Shown: positions 9,532-18,268 of the stretch, piece by piece
How the letters are laid out: each line of letters begins with the position of its first letter
Position numbering within the stretch: position 1 is the stretch's first letter
Assembly: GCF_000686885.1 (NCBI RefSeq)
Contig: NZ_JMLU01000002.1
Span: 1-64,000, forward strand
Length of the DNA: 64,000 nucleotides
DNA from: Flavobacterium sasangense DSM 21067
GTDB taxonomy: Bacteria > Bacteroidota > Bacteroidia > Flavobacteriales > Flavobacteriaceae
Reading direction: 5' to 3'
The notes under the pieces: model-generated
What the model was told of the DNA's origin: nothing
What the model saw: the letters and a program-made list of their open reading frames with translations, nothing else
Databases searched by the model: none
Made by a program: the position numbers and the translations under genes

Positions 9532-9894
9532 TTACATCGAATATTCCTTAAACATATAAATCCAAATAATTCGCGATAGTTTAATGTTGACCAAGGTTAA
9601 ACTTAAAATTACAACTCCAATAATCGGAATAATTCGCAAATCGAATGTTTCTTCAAAGAAAGGCATGCAAATGAAGTAAGTAATTAACGCTTCAGCAACG
9701 CCAAGTCCGTAGCTTACAAACATTGCTCCAAAGAAAAAACCAGGTTCTTTTTCAAATTTTGTTCCGCAATTAGAGCAATTTTCATGCATTTTTGGAAAAC
9801 TAAAGCTAAAATGCAATAATCCTTTTTCAAAAATCTTCCCTTTGTTGCAATTGGGACATTTGTTTCCCAACATATTTATAACGGTTTTTAACAT
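9532..9894 (-). CDS. DUF983 family zinc-ribbon membrane protein
   Basis: A 120-residue protein with two CxxC knuckles, CPNC near residue 13 and CSNCG near residue 41, which probably bind one zinc. Two transmembrane helices follow (about 52-72 and 80-100). The GKIFEKGLLHF and KEPGFFFGAMFVSY stretches are DUF983 signatures. The function is unknown. On the minus strand a TAAATTTG box lies 17 bp upstream of the start (9918-9911). Confidence 0.85.
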   Translation of the reverse strand: MLKTVINMLGNKCPNCNKGKIFEKGLLHFSFSFPKMHENCSNCGTKFEKEPGFFFGAMFVSYGLGVAEALITYFICMPFFEETFDLRIIPIIGVVILSLTLVNIKLSRIIWIYMFKEYSM

Positions 9895-9984
9895 TGCTTT
9901 TTATTTTTAGCAAATTTAAGCGATTATAATTTAAAAGAGGTTTTGTATTTTCGCATATTATAGCACAAAAAAGACATTTTTGAC

Positions 9985-10851
9985 ATGAAGAAAAACGAAG
10001 TTTACGAAATTAAGAAGTTTAAACGCAATTTCTTTCATCACAATTTATATGTCAATACGTTTCAAAATCATTTAAAAGAGCATCGTTTTATTGAATCTTT
10101 ACATCGACATGATTTTTATGTTTTGGTTTTGTTTACCCAAGGAACGGGTTTACATAAAATAGATTTTGACGAATTTGTTATTACAAAAGGAAGCTTTTTT
10201 CTAATGCAACCTGGGCAAATTCACCTTTGGGAACTTTCTTCAGATATTGATGGATACATTGTTTTCTTTTCCAAAGAGATTTATAATTTGCATTTTCGAG
10301 ATAAGAAAATCGAAGAATATTTGTTTTTTCAATCGTCTAAAAATAATCCCGAATTGCAATTGAAGGGTAATGAAATGAGGCAAATTCAGCCTTATTTTGA
10401 TTTAATGGTAATTGAAAGTGAACAAGACGAATTGCATAAAAAAGACAAAATGCTCAACTTGTTAGATTGCATTCTGATTGAAATTTTAAGAATTTATAAT
10501 GTCGATTCTAATCATTTAACTTCTACCTACAATCATAAGTTAAAAGAATTTGAATTGTTGTTAGAGCAATATTATAGAACCGAAAAGTCGCCTTCGTTTT
10601 ATGCAGATAAAATGGCAATTACCTTAAAACATCTCAATAGAATTTCAAAAAATATATTGAATATTACCATAACAGAATTAATTACCAGAAGAGTAATTTT
10701 AGAAAGCAAGCGTATTATGGTAGACCAAAACAAAACAATTGCTCAAATTGCAGATGAATTAGGCTATTCTAATTATTCTTATTTTTCAAAATTGTTTAAG
10801 AAAAGTGTAGGCGTAACTCCAACAGAATTTATAAATCAACTTAAAAATTAA
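9985..10851 (+). CDS. AraC family transcriptional regulator with cupin sensor
   Basis: A 288-residue regulator. The N-terminal cupin-like domain has the HRHDFYVLVLFTQGTG and MQPGQIHLWEL strands, typical of AraC effector pockets. The C-terminal double helix-turn-helix (about 190-286) contains IAQIADELGYSNYSYFSKLF and ends GVTPTEFINQLK. The target and ligand cannot be read from the sequence. No obvious catabolic or transport operon adjoins it: upstream is a convergent-terminated DUF983 gene and downstream a small unknown gene on the other strand. Confidence 0.9.
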   Translation: MKKNEVYEIKKFKRNFFHHNLYVNTFQNHLKEHRFIESLHRHDFYVLVLFTQGTGLHKIDFDEFVITKGSFFLMQPGQIHLWELSSDIDGYIVFFSKEIYNLHFRDKKIEEYLFFQSSKNNPELQLKGNEMRQIQPYFDLMVIESEQDELHKKDKMLNLLDCILIEILRIYNVDSNHLTSTYNHKLKEFELLLEQYYRTEKSPSFYADKMAITLKHLNRISKNILNITITELITRRVILESKRIMVDQNKTIAQIADELGYSNYSYFSKLFKKSVGVTPTEFINQLKN

Positions 10852-11087
10852 TTCTGATAAATTTCGCCTCTGTGAGGTTTTAAAATATCTCTAAAAGTAA
10901 TCATATCTTTTTCATCTACCACAATGAAAGCAATCGCATGCATTTCATTGATAACTTCAAAGCCTGTTTTTTCTAATGTGATTTTCTCTTTTTCTAAGTA
11001 TTCATTTAGATGAATATCATGATGTTCCGCTGTTTTGGCTGCGGCTTCACCTCTAAAATCCCAAATTAGTTTTATTTTTCTTGACAT
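10848..11087 (-). CDS. Small conserved-type protein of unknown function
   Basis: I do not recognise the family. The 79-residue cytoplasmic protein begins MSRKIKLIWDFRG, contains a His-rich patch (TAEHHDIHLNEYL) and has the look of a ferredoxin-like fold. I prefer this ATG to one 7 codons upstream (11108), which lies inside a terminator hairpin. Its stop codon overlaps that of the convergent AraC gene by 4 bp. Confidence 0.65.
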   Translation of the reverse strand: MSRKIKLIWDFRGEAAAKTAEHHDIHLNEYLEKEKITLEKTGFEVINEMHAIAFIVVDEKDMITFRDILKPHRGEIYQN

Positions 11088-11100
11088 TTTTTTGATAAAT

Positions 11101-11126
11101 AGCTTCACGGTTTTATCCGTGAAGCT
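11101..11126 (-). terminator. Terminator after the T9SS cargo gene
   Basis: AGCTTCACGG pairs perfectly with CCGTGAAGCT around TTTTAT. It lies 15 bp past the stop codon of the upstream minus-strand gene. The T-run is short. Confidence 0.6.
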
Positions 11127-11141
11127 TATTTTGTATTTAAG

Positions 11142-12695
11142 TTAGTTTTTAATGATTTTCATTGTTCCAGTTCCTTTTTCTGAATCAATTTTAAGAAGGT
11201 ATACTCCTGATGACAAATCTGATGTATCTAAGGTCGTAGAGTTTGATGCTGATTTAGAAATTATTATTCTTCCATTCAAGTCTAAAACTTGTAAAGAAAT
11301 ATCTAAAAATTCTGCAAAATCTATGAATAATAATGAATTTGTAGGATTAGGATAAATGTTAAAATTATTTTTTATAAAATCACTGGAAGATAAATTGTTT
11401 ACGATAGTGGTTGCGTATTGTAATTGTCTTGGATTGTTTGGAGGGCCATAACTTGGATTGCCTCCTGTAGCTGCAGGGTCAGTAAAATGATCAAAAGTAA
11501 TCATTGCATTTTTACTATTATTAAATTCAGCAGAAATAAATTGTCCTGTTCTTAAATTACCTGTAAATACACTTCCCGTTTGCCAAGTGCTATATCCATT
11601 GAATAAACAAGCATAATTTACTTGTCCATTATTTGTAGTGTTTGGGGAAGCATTATATGCTAAAAACAAATCATTTGAACTGTTTCTAGTAAATGCATTA
11701 TAGCTATCTGTAGCTGAAATTATTCCAGAAGTTAAACTTGAATTTATTTGACTTCCCACCCATGAACCTGTTTTATTGGTTGTGTAGATAAGTTTAAAAG
11801 TAGTGTTGTTTTCTCTGTAAATTATATGTTGTTTGTTGTTGGTGTCAGATAAAATATTAACTCTATCAGCAGCAGGTGCTCCTGTTGCTCCAGTAACAAT
11901 AAAAGTAGGTGCAGTCCAACTTCCTGAAATATTATTAATATACAATAAGCTTCCGTCCGTTCCACTTCCATTTGTTTCAGCTACGAACCCTATGTGAGAT
12001 TTGTTATTGCTATCTATACTGGCGGCCATCATGTTAATATCGTTAGCACCAGTTCCATTTCCTCCCGTTTGTGAATATGTGGTTTCGGTTGTCCAAGTAC
12101 TTCCATTATAAAATTTATGTATAACAGAATATACTCTAGTAGAAATGCCTCCAGAGCCAATATTTTTTATAACATAATACACATGAGGATAATTCGTATT
12201 ATCTAATTTCAATTGTAAATTAGTGAAACTATAGTTTGTTTGATTGTTTGAATGGTCTACGGTTGTGTAAGTCCAACTTGCTCCATTGCTACTATATGCG
12301 TATTTTAATTCACTACCATTACTTGTGTAAACATTCATTAATATGTGAAAACCTCCAGATGAGTCAACTTCTAATGCAATGCCATCATTAAACATAGTAG
12401 TGCCAGATGTAATTATTACACCTGGAATATTTGCGGCGTCTAAATTAGAGACAGAAACCCAGCTAGAACTACCAGATTCCCACCTTACCAAACGATAAAC
12501 TGGATTTACATTGTTTGATGCATGCGTTACAGTTCCATCATTAAAAAAGCAATAAAATTTACCATCAGACCCAATTGATGTTGTGCTAAAGATATTTGAA
12601 GATCCATTTCCTTGCTCAATCATTCCAGAAGTAAAGGTTTGTGAATTAGAAGTTAAGCAAATGAAAATAAAAATTGAGAGTAGTTTTTTTTTCAT
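11142..12695 (-). CDS. Secreted T9SS cargo protein with BNR/beta-propeller-like body
   Basis: A 517-residue protein with a Sec signal peptide (ends near LTSNSQ). Its Ser/Thr/Asn/Gly-rich beta body repeats short blocks such as DGKFYCFFNDG, SGGFHILMNVY and NKSHIGFVAE, resembling sialidase-type (BNR) propeller repeats. The last 75 residues (NIYPNPTN...LDLNGR...SGVYLLKI...KIIKN) are a type A T9SS sorting domain, so it should be exported through the type IX system and anchored or released. No catalytic motif is seen. Confidence 0.85.
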   Translation of the reverse strand: MKKKLLSIFIFICLTSNSQTFTSGMIEQGNGSSNIFSTTSIGSDGKFYCFFNDGTVTHASNNVNPVYRLVRWESGSSSWVSVSNLDAANIPGVIITSGTTMFNDGIALEVDSSGGFHILMNVYTSNGSELKYAYSSNGASWTYTTVDHSNNQTNYSFTNLQLKLDNTNYPHVYYVIKNIGSGGISTRVYSVIHKFYNGSTWTTETTYSQTGGNGTGANDINMMAASIDSNNKSHIGFVAETNGSGTDGSLLYINNISGSWTAPTFIVTGATGAPAADRVNILSDTNNKQHIIYRENNTTFKLIYTTNKTGSWVGSQINSSLTSGIISATDSYNAFTRNSSNDLFLAYNASPNTTNNGQVNYACLFNGYSTWQTGSVFTGNLRTGQFISAEFNNSKNAMITFDHFTDPAATGGNPSYGPPNNPRQLQYATTIVNNLSSSDFIKNNFNIYPNPTNSLLFIDFAEFLDISLQVLDLNGRIIISKSASNSTTLDTSDLSSGVYLLKIDSEKGTGTMKIIKN

Positions 12696-12825
12696 AATTT
12701 TAAGTTTGAGAGTTAGACGTAATGAATTAATTTTTAGTTGTTTACAAATGTAAGAATTTTTTGAATTCCGTTTGAAATAATTAAATGAATTTGATAAATA
12801 AATTATTTAATTGTGTGGAAAGAAT

Positions 12826-12833
12826 TAAATTTG
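12826..12833 (+). promoter_or_regulatory. -7 box upstream of the FAD-dehydrogenase gene
   Basis: TAAATTTG, a full match to TAnnTTTG, lies 18 bp before the ATG. The only nearby TTG (12811) is 12 bp away, too close, so the -33 element is unclear. Confidence 0.45.
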
Positions 12834-12851
12834 CACTCTTAAATTTATGAT

Positions 12852-14414
12852 ATGCCACGCGAATTTCAATTTCAAGTTTCACCCGAAGTAGCTGCCAACG
12901 AAAGTTTGTTAGCCCAACATGTAGCCAAGTTATTTCAGGTTAGCCCAAAAGAAATTCAAAAAGTGGATGTTTTAAAACGTTCTATTGATGCGCGTCAGAA
13001 ATCCATTAAAATGAATATTAAGGCGAATGTATTTTTGGTTGGAGAAGAGTATATTGATTCAAAAATCGAATTACCCAATTATCCTAATGTTGCCAACAAA
13101 CAAGAAGTGATTGTAGTTGGAGCAGGTCCGGCTGGGTTGTTTGCGGCTTTGCAATTAATTGAATTAGGCTTAAAACCAATCGTTTTAGAACGTGGAAAAG
13201 ATGTTCGTGGTCGTCGTCGCGATTTAAAAGCAATTAATCGTGATGGTATCGTAAATGAAGATTCCAATTATTGTTTTGGAGAAGGTGGAGCCGGAACGTA
13301 TTCCGATGGGAAATTATATACCCGTTCAAAAAAACGCGGCGATGTGGATCGAATTCTCGAACTTTTGGTGGGCTTTGGAGCCACACCAGAAATTATGGTA
13401 GAAGCACATCCGCACATAGGAACCAACAAATTACCTCAAATTATTCAGGATATTCGAGAAAAAATCATCGCATGTGGCGGACAAGTTTTGTTTGAAACTC
13501 GTGTGACTGATTTCGTAATCAAAAATAACGAAATGCAAGGCGTTGTCATTCAAAATGGCGATGTGATTTCGGCTAACAAAGTTATTTTAGCAACTGGACA
13601 TTCCGCTCGTGATATTTTTGAATTGTTACATAAAAAAGGCGTTCACATTGAAGCGAAACCCTTTGCTTTAGGCGTTCGTGCAGAACATCCACAAGAATTA
13701 ATAGATCAAATTCAATATTCGTGTGATTTTAGAGGTGATTATTTGCCTCCAGCACCGTATTCAATTGTAAAACAAGTGAATGGTCGTGGGATGTATTCGT
13801 TTTGTATGTGTCCCGGTGGTGTCATTGCGCCTTGTGCTACAGCTCCTGGTGAAGTAGTTACCAATGGTTGGTCGCCTTCAAAGCGTGATCAAGCGACAGC
13901 GAATTCTGGAATTGTTGTAGAATTAAAGTTGGAAGATTTCAAACCTTATGAAAAGTTTGGACCTTTAGCGGGAATGGAATTTCAAAAAGCTATCGAACAA
14001 AAAGCATGGCATTTGGCGGGAGAAACTCAAAAAGTTCCTGCGCAACGAATGGTTGATTTTACTCAAAATAAAGTTTCAAAAGACATTCCAAAAACATCCT
14101 ATGTTCCTGGAACTACTTCGGTAGAATTAGGTCAAGTTTTTCCTGGATTTTTAACTCAAATCATGCGCGAAGGTTTTGTGCAATTTGGAAAATCAATGCG
14201 AGGTTATATGACTAACGAAGCCATTTTACACGCGCCAGAAAGTAGAACTTCATCTCCAGTTAGAATTCCAAGAGATAATTTCTCATTGGAACATGTTCAA
14301 ATCAAAGGTTTGTATCCTTGTGGAGAGGGAGCTGGTTATGCTGGTGGCATTATTTCGGCAGCAATTGATGGTGAAAAATGTGCTTTGAAAATTGCAGAGA
14401 GTTTAGCGAAATAA
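12852..14414 (+). CDS. NAD(P)/FAD-dependent oxidoreductase (COG2509-type dehydrogenase)
   Basis: A 520-residue flavoprotein. After a 75-residue alpha/beta N-terminal domain comes the dinucleotide-binding motif VVGAGPAG (88-95) with the downstream acidic residue (VLERGKDVRGR). A second FAD motif, NSGI/GLYPCGEGAGYAGGI, lies near the C-terminus. The Cys-rich segment SFCMCPGGVIAPCATAPGE is characteristic of this uncharacterised dehydrogenase family, which is near-universal in Bacteroidota. The substrate is unknown. It stands alone, followed by a two-way terminator. Confidence 0.88.
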   Translation: MPREFQFQVSPEVAANESLLAQHVAKLFQVSPKEIQKVDVLKRSIDARQKSIKMNIKANVFLVGEEYIDSKIELPNYPNVANKQEVIVVGAGPAGLFAALQLIELGLKPIVLERGKDVRGRRRDLKAINRDGIVNEDSNYCFGEGGAGTYSDGKLYTRSKKRGDVDRILELLVGFGATPEIMVEAHPHIGTNKLPQIIQDIREKIIACGGQVLFETRVTDFVIKNNEMQGVVIQNGDVISANKVILATGHSARDIFELLHKKGVHIEAKPFALGVRAEHPQELIDQIQYSCDFRGDYLPPAPYSIVKQVNGRGMYSFCMCPGGVIAPCATAPGEVVTNGWSPSKRDQATANSGIVVELKLEDFKPYEKFGPLAGMEFQKAIEQKAWHLAGETQKVPAQRMVDFTQNKVSKDIPKTSYVPGTTSVELGQVFPGFLTQIMREGFVQFGKSMRGYMTNEAILHAPESRTSSPVRIPRDNFSLEHVQIKGLYPCGEGAGYAGGIISAAIDGEKCALKIAESLAK

Positions 14415-14415
14415 A

Positions 14416-14442
14416 AAAATCACAGCTTGCACTGTGATTTTA
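14416..14442. terminator. Bidirectional terminator
   Basis: AAATCACAG pairs with CTGTGATTT around CTTGCA. An A-run precedes it and a T-rich stretch follows. It lies between convergent genes. Confidence 0.8.
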
Positions 14443-14464
14443 ATTTTTGGGATAAAAAGGGGAA

Positions 14465-14911
14465 TTATATTTTTTTAACGTTTACAGCATTCATGCCTTT
14501 AGCGCCTTTTTCTAAATCGTAAGTTACTAAGTTACCTTCTTTTACATCATCAATTAAACCACTGATGTGTACGAAGTATTTTTCTCCAGTTTCAACAGCT
14601 TTAATGAAACCAAAACCTTTAGAATCGTTGAAAAAATCGATTGTTCCTCTACGTTCTGCAGGAGCTTCTTCCGCTTCTGTTCTTCTAGAGATACCAATTT
14701 CGATGCTTTCTACATCTACTACAATTCTCTTAGATGGGTCTGGAGGAGTGCTTGTTAAGTGCCCGTTTTCGTCTACATAGACATATAAATCCTCTCCAGA
14801 TAATTTTGGATTGGCTTTACGAGCTTCTTTTTTTTCTTGTTTTTCTTTACGCTTTTTTGCTCGAAGTTTTTCTTGTTCTTTTTTGTTAAAGGTTTCCTGT
14901 GGTCTAGCCAT
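14465..14911 (-). CDS. Cold-shock domain protein with basic N-terminal extension
   Basis: A 148-residue protein. The C-terminal 60 residues are a cold-shock OB-fold (GTIDFFNDSKGFGFIKAVE, then KYFVHISGL), with RNP1 (KGFGFI) and RNP2 (YFVHI) intact; it binds single-stranded nucleic acid. The first 40 residues are very Lys/Glu-rich (KKEQEKLRAKKRKEKQEKK), so it is about twice as long as a CspA. This two-part form is common in Flavobacteriia. A possible promoter about 140 bp upstream would give a long 5' leader, as is typical of cold-shock mRNAs. Confidence 0.88.
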   Translation of the reverse strand: MARPQETFNKKEQEKLRAKKRKEKQEKKEARKANPKLSGEDLYVYVDENGHLTSTPPDPSKRIVVDVESIEIGISRRTEAEEAPAERRGTIDFFNDSKGFGFIKAVETGEKYFVHISGLIDDVKEGNLVTYDLEKGAKGMNAVNVKKI

Positions 14912-15211
14912 TAAATTTTAAATAATTTAAATTAGTATTTGTTTTAAAAGTAAAAGGATAAAAACACACAAGCGAAATAAACAAGAAATTTATAAAGTAC
15001 TTTTATTCAAAGTATTGCGAGAAGAAATTCATATCATTACTAATGGTGCAAAGATAGTGAAAAAAGTGTTGCAATTGTAAAAATGCATAATTTAATACAT
15101 GATTTGGGTTTTGAGAAAACTTTATTCAACACACGTTAAACTTATCACAAACTCAAAAACGAGTATTTAATCCTATCTTTTTTTGTATTTTTGACAAGCA
15201 TTATAACCTAT
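14912..15211. promoter_or_regulatory. Divergent intergenic region, csp (-) / idi (+)
   Basis: This 300-bp A/T-rich stretch holds no gene. On the minus strand TATCTTTG (15056-15049), with a TTG 15 bp upstream, could start the cold-shock mRNA with a leader of about 130 nt. On the plus strand TATTTTTG at 15186-15193 precedes idi by 18 bp. I see no clear terminator or riboswitch. Confidence 0.45.
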
Positions 15212-15739
15212 ATGATAGAAGAACAAGTAATTTTAGTCAATGAACAAGATGAGCCAATTGGGCTCATGAATAAAATGGAAGCGCATGAAAAAGCCGTTTT
15301 GCACAGAGCTTTCTCGGTATTCATTTTGAATGATAAAAACGAAGTGATGTTGCAACAACGCGCCCATCACAAATACCATTCACCGCTTTTGTGGACGAAT
15401 ACTTGTTGCAGTCATCAACGTGCCGGTGAAACCAATATTGAAGCTGGAAAACGACGCTTGTTTGAAGAAATGGGTTTTCAAACCGAATTGAAAGAACTAT
15501 TTCACTTTATTTACAAAGCACCTTTCGATAACGGTTTAACCGAACATGAATTGGATCACGTGATGATTGGTTATTATAACGAAGCACCAATTATTAATCC
15601 AGACGAAGTGGAGAGTTGGAAATGGTTGACCATTGAAGCTATTAAAGATGATATGATTGAAAATCCTGATGCTTATACCGTTTGGTTTAAAATCATTTTT
15701 GATGAGTTTTATCATTATCTAGAAGATCATAAATTGTAA
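15212..15739 (+). CDS. idi: Isopentenyl-diphosphate delta-isomerase, type 1
   Basis: A 175-residue Nudix-fold enzyme that interconverts isopentenyl and dimethylallyl diphosphate for isoprenoids. The active-site Cys lies in TNTCCSHQR, the Nudix-like block is GKRRLFEEMGF, and the C-terminal glutamates (HELDHVMIGYY, ESWKWL) are present. I chose the ATG giving MIEEQVILV; an upstream TTG adds 7 residues and falls inside the -7 box. It is followed after 113 bp by queD on the same strand. Confidence 0.93.
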   Translation: MIEEQVILVNEQDEPIGLMNKMEAHEKAVLHRAFSVFILNDKNEVMLQQRAHHKYHSPLLWTNTCCSHQRAGETNIEAGKRRLFEEMGFQTELKELFHFIYKAPFDNGLTEHELDHVMIGYYNEAPIINPDEVESWKWLTIEAIKDDMIENPDAYTVWFKIIFDEFYHYLEDHKL

Positions 15740-15852
15740 ATTTTATTTAAGGAACACAGATTGAAGAAATTGTATAAATTTTAAAAATCTTATTTCTCAA
15801 CATTTTTATAAAAACAACATTCTGAATTCAAATTTCTAAATTCTAAATTACC

Positions 15853-16263
15853 ATGAGAGTAACTGTTTCAAGAAAAGCCCATTTTAATGCTGCACATCGT
15901 TTGTATCGCAAGGATTGGTCTATGGAAAAAAATCAGGAAGTGTTTGGAAAATGTAACAATCCGAACTTTCATGGGCACAATTACGAATTGATTGTTTCGG
16001 TAACAGGTGAAGTGGATAAGGAAACGGGTTATGTGATTGATACAAAAATCTTATCTGATTTAATTAAAGAACACATCGAAGAAGCGTTTGATCATAAAAA
16101 TTTGAATGAAGATGTGCCAGAATTCAGAGATTTAAATCCAACCGCCGAACATATCGCTTATATCATTTGGCATAAACTTCGCGTTTTAATTGCTGCTGAT
16201 AAAGAGTTGGAAATTACACTTTACGAAACACCACGCAATTTTGTAACTTATAAAGGTTTGTAA
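15853..16263 (+). CDS. queD: 6-carboxytetrahydropterin synthase (QueD/PTPS family)
   Basis: A 136-residue enzyme that converts dihydroneopterin triphosphate for queuosine or pterin synthesis. The zinc ligands are visible as FNAAHRL and FHGHNYEL, and the catalytic Cys as GKCNNPNFHGHNY. The catalytic His/Glu region is FDHKNLNEDVPEF, and the C-terminal TLYETP motif is present. The length is normal. QueD and eukaryotic-type PTPS cannot be separated without a search. The next gene follows after 1 bp. Confidence 0.88.
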   Translation: MRVTVSRKAHFNAAHRLYRKDWSMEKNQEVFGKCNNPNFHGHNYELIVSVTGEVDKETGYVIDTKILSDLIKEHIEEAFDHKNLNEDVPEFRDLNPTAEHIAYIIWHKLRVLIAADKELEITLYETPRNFVTYKGL

Positions 16264-16264
16264 T

Positions 16265-16717
16265 ATGGCGATTCAAATAGGAGATAAATTACCCAATTTT
16301 AAAGCTACTAAGCAGGATGGAACTGCTTTTGATAGTCATGAAATTCATGAAAAACCCGTTGTGATTTACTTTTATCCAAAAGATTTTACACCAGGTTGTA
16401 CTACGCAAGCATGTAGTTTTAGAGACGCCTATCAAGATTTTCAGGATTTAGGTGCTGAAGTAATTGGTGTTAGTGGTGATTCTGCTAGCTCACATCAAAG
16501 TTTCCAACAGAAATACAAATTACCTTTCATCTTACTTTCGGATGCTGATAGAAAGTTACGACGTTTGTTTGGAGTTCCAACGGCGCTTTTAGGTTTATTA
16601 CCTGGTCGCGTAACGTATGTTTTTGATGCTAAAGGCTATTGTATTTATATTTTTGATAGTATGAGTGCGAAAAATCATATTGAAAGAGCTTTAAAAGCCA
16701 TTCAGAAGGCAAAATAA
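16265..16717 (+). CDS. bcp: Thioredoxin-dependent peroxiredoxin (BCP/PrxQ type)
   Basis: A 150-residue peroxiredoxin that reduces hydroperoxides. Peroxidatic Cys45 lies in PKDFTPGCT; Cys50 five residues on is the PrxQ-type resolving Cys. The conserved Arg is in DADRKLRRLFGVP. The start lies 1 bp after the queD stop, so the two are co-transcribed. The product is cytoplasmic, with no signal peptide. Confidence 0.92.
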   Translation: MAIQIGDKLPNFKATKQDGTAFDSHEIHEKPVVIYFYPKDFTPGCTTQACSFRDAYQDFQDLGAEVIGVSGDSASSHQSFQQKYKLPFILLSDADRKLRRLFGVPTALLGLLPGRVTYVFDAKGYCIYIFDSMSAKNHIERALKAIQKAK

Positions 16718-16786
16718 TAAATCCAATAACTCTAAATTTTAGGATTTTAATACTTTTTTCGCATCTTTGTACTTCACTATTTGACT

Positions 16787-17746
16787 ATGAAGTTTTATCC
16801 TTTAACGTTTACACCAATACTTAAAGACCGCATTTGGGGCGGAACCAAGTTAAAAACTTATCTCAACAAACCAATAGTTTCTGAAACTACAGGCGAGAGT
16901 TGGGAAATTTCAACCGTGCCTGGCGACATTAGTGTAGTTAATAATGGCGTTTTAAAAGGAAAAAATATCAATGAAATTATCGATTTGTATCCAGAAGAAA
17001 TTTTAGGAAAATCGGTTATTTCTCGTTTTGGGAAACAATTTCCATTGCTTTTTAAATTCATTGATGCCAAAGAAGATTTATCGATTCAATTGCATCCGAA
17101 TGATGAATTGGCTAAAACACGTCATAATTCTTTCGGGAAAACCGAAATGTGGTATGTAATGCAAGCAGATGAATCGGCACGTTTGGTTGTTGGATTAAAA
17201 AAGGATTCTAATCAGCAAGAATATTTGGCGCATTTAGAAAATAAAAATCTAATTGATTTATTAAATGAATATCCCGTTTCCAAAGGCGATGTCTTCTTTT
17301 TAGAAACTGGAACCATTCACGCTATTGGAGCTGGAGTTGTGGTAGCGGAAATTCAACAAACGAGTGATGTTACGTATCGAATCTACGATTGGGATCGAGT
17401 AGATGCTAATGGAAATGGAAGAGAATTGCATACAGATTTAGCTTTAGAAGCAATTAATTACAATGCCACTCATTCTAAAATTGAATATAAGGAAGAAGCC
17501 AATCAAAGTACTTCAGTGGTAAATTGTCCTTATTTTGTCACTAATATTATTGCGTTACAAGATCGTTTTATTTGGAAGCGCACCCAACAAGCTTTCACTG
17601 TTTTCATGTGTACTAATGGCCAATTTGAAATGATTGTAAATGGTGAAATCTTGCGTTACCGAATGGGCGACACGATTTTGATTCCGGCTTGTATAGAAAA
17701 CTTAACGATTAAAGGAAAGGCTACTTTGCTAGAAATTTCGATATAA
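16787..17746 (+). CDS. manA: Mannose-6-phosphate isomerase, class I
   Basis: A 319-residue zinc cupin enzyme that interconverts fructose-6-P and mannose-6-P, feeding GDP-mannose and surface glycans. The zinc motifs are QLHPND and GKTEMWYV with the downstream TIHAIGAGVVVAEIQQTSD stretch. The start is the ATG giving MKFYPLTFTP; a TTG two codons upstream is less likely. The short bacterial form, lacking the insert of E. coli ManA, is usual in Bacteroidota. Confidence 0.93.
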   Translation: MKFYPLTFTPILKDRIWGGTKLKTYLNKPIVSETTGESWEISTVPGDISVVNNGVLKGKNINEIIDLYPEEILGKSVISRFGKQFPLLFKFIDAKEDLSIQLHPNDELAKTRHNSFGKTEMWYVMQADESARLVVGLKKDSNQQEYLAHLENKNLIDLLNEYPVSKGDVFFLETGTIHAIGAGVVVAEIQQTSDVTYRIYDWDRVDANGNGRELHTDLALEAINYNATHSKIEYKEEANQSTSVVNCPYFVTNIIALQDRFIWKRTQQAFTVFMCTNGQFEMIVNGEILRYRMGDTILIPACIENLTIKGKATLLEISI

Positions 17747-17750
17747 TGTA

Positions 17751-17779
17751 TTGAGAACAAAATATATTATGTAATTTTG
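17751..17779 (+). promoter_or_regulatory. Promoter of the small helical protein gene
   Basis: TTG at 17751-17753, an 18-bp spacer and TAATTTTG at 17772-17779. This is a good match to the Flavobacterium consensus, with about 20 nt of leader before the ATG at 17804. Confidence 0.65.
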
Positions 17780-17803
17780 CTTCAAATTTTAAATTTATAC
17801 AAA

Positions 17804-18073
17804 ATGGCAAGCGTTAAAAACTTGAAAAAAGAAATCAACTACGTTTTAGGGGATATTGTAAACATCGTTTACATTTGGGAAATGTCTACAGCTGGAAAAC
17901 CAACTGAAGCATCTGATAAATTAGTTGATGAAATCTACGAAACTTTTGATACTTTAATGACTAGAGCGAATCAAAAAGACGTTGAGAACAAAAAAGCGCA
18001 TTTTAAACAAATCCGTAAGGATTACGAAGCGGCTGCAAATCAATTTGTTGCGAAAATAAACGAATTAAACTAA
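17804..18073 (+). CDS. Small helical cytoplasmic protein, unknown function
   Basis: An 89-residue protein (MASVKNLKKEINYVLGD...) that looks all-helical, with heptad-like Leu/Ile spacing and no signal peptide. I know no assigned function; similar small proteins are common in Flavobacteriaceae. I chose the ATG at 17804 over an upstream TTG because that TTG overlaps the -7 promoter box. Confidence 0.8.
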   Translation: MASVKNLKKEINYVLGDIVNIVYIWEMSTAGKPTEASDKLVDEIYETFDTLMTRANQKDVENKKAHFKQIRKDYEAAANQFVAKINELN

Positions 18074-18103
18074 AAAATTGCGATAAAAAAGTGCAGATTT
18101 TTT

Positions 18104-18133
18104 TTGGAAATTTAAATTTCAGAACTATATTTG
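18104..18133 (+). promoter_or_regulatory. Promoter of tRNA-Thr
   Basis: TTG at 18104-18106, a 19-bp spacer and TATATTTG at 18126-18133. This is one of the two best promoter matches in the window. The tRNA begins 16 bp downstream. Confidence 0.75.
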
Positions 18134-18148
18134 CACCGCAATAGAGTT

Positions 18149-18222
18149 GCCGGTGTAGCTCAGCTGGCTAGAGCAGCTGATTTGTAATCAGCAGGTCGTG
18201 GGTTCGAGTCCCTCCATCGGCT
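18149..18222 (+). tRNA. tRNA-Thr (anticodon TGT)
   Basis: A 74-nt cloverleaf. The acceptor stem GCCGGTG/CATCGGC has one G-U pair. The D arm is GCTC...GAGC and the anticodon stem is GCTGA/TCAGC around loop TTTGTAA, with anticodon TGT at 18183-18185, reading ACA. The T arm GTGGG-TTCGAGT-CCCTC has a T-T mismatch at its second pair. CCA is not encoded. Confidence 0.95.
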
Positions 18223-18231
18223 CTAAAGTAG

Positions 18232-18264
18232 AAACCATCACAGAAATGTGGTGGTTTTTTTATT
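18232..18264 (+). terminator. Terminator after tRNA-Thr
   Basis: AAACCATCAC pairs with GTGGTGGTTT (one T-G pair), followed by a T-run. It lies 10 bp past the tRNA. Confidence 0.75.
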
Positions 18265-18268
18265 TTAA

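Noticed and set aside
10848-11087. Toxin-antitoxin unit with the AraC gene
   Set aside because: The genes converge and belong to unrelated types; there is no paired operon arrangement.
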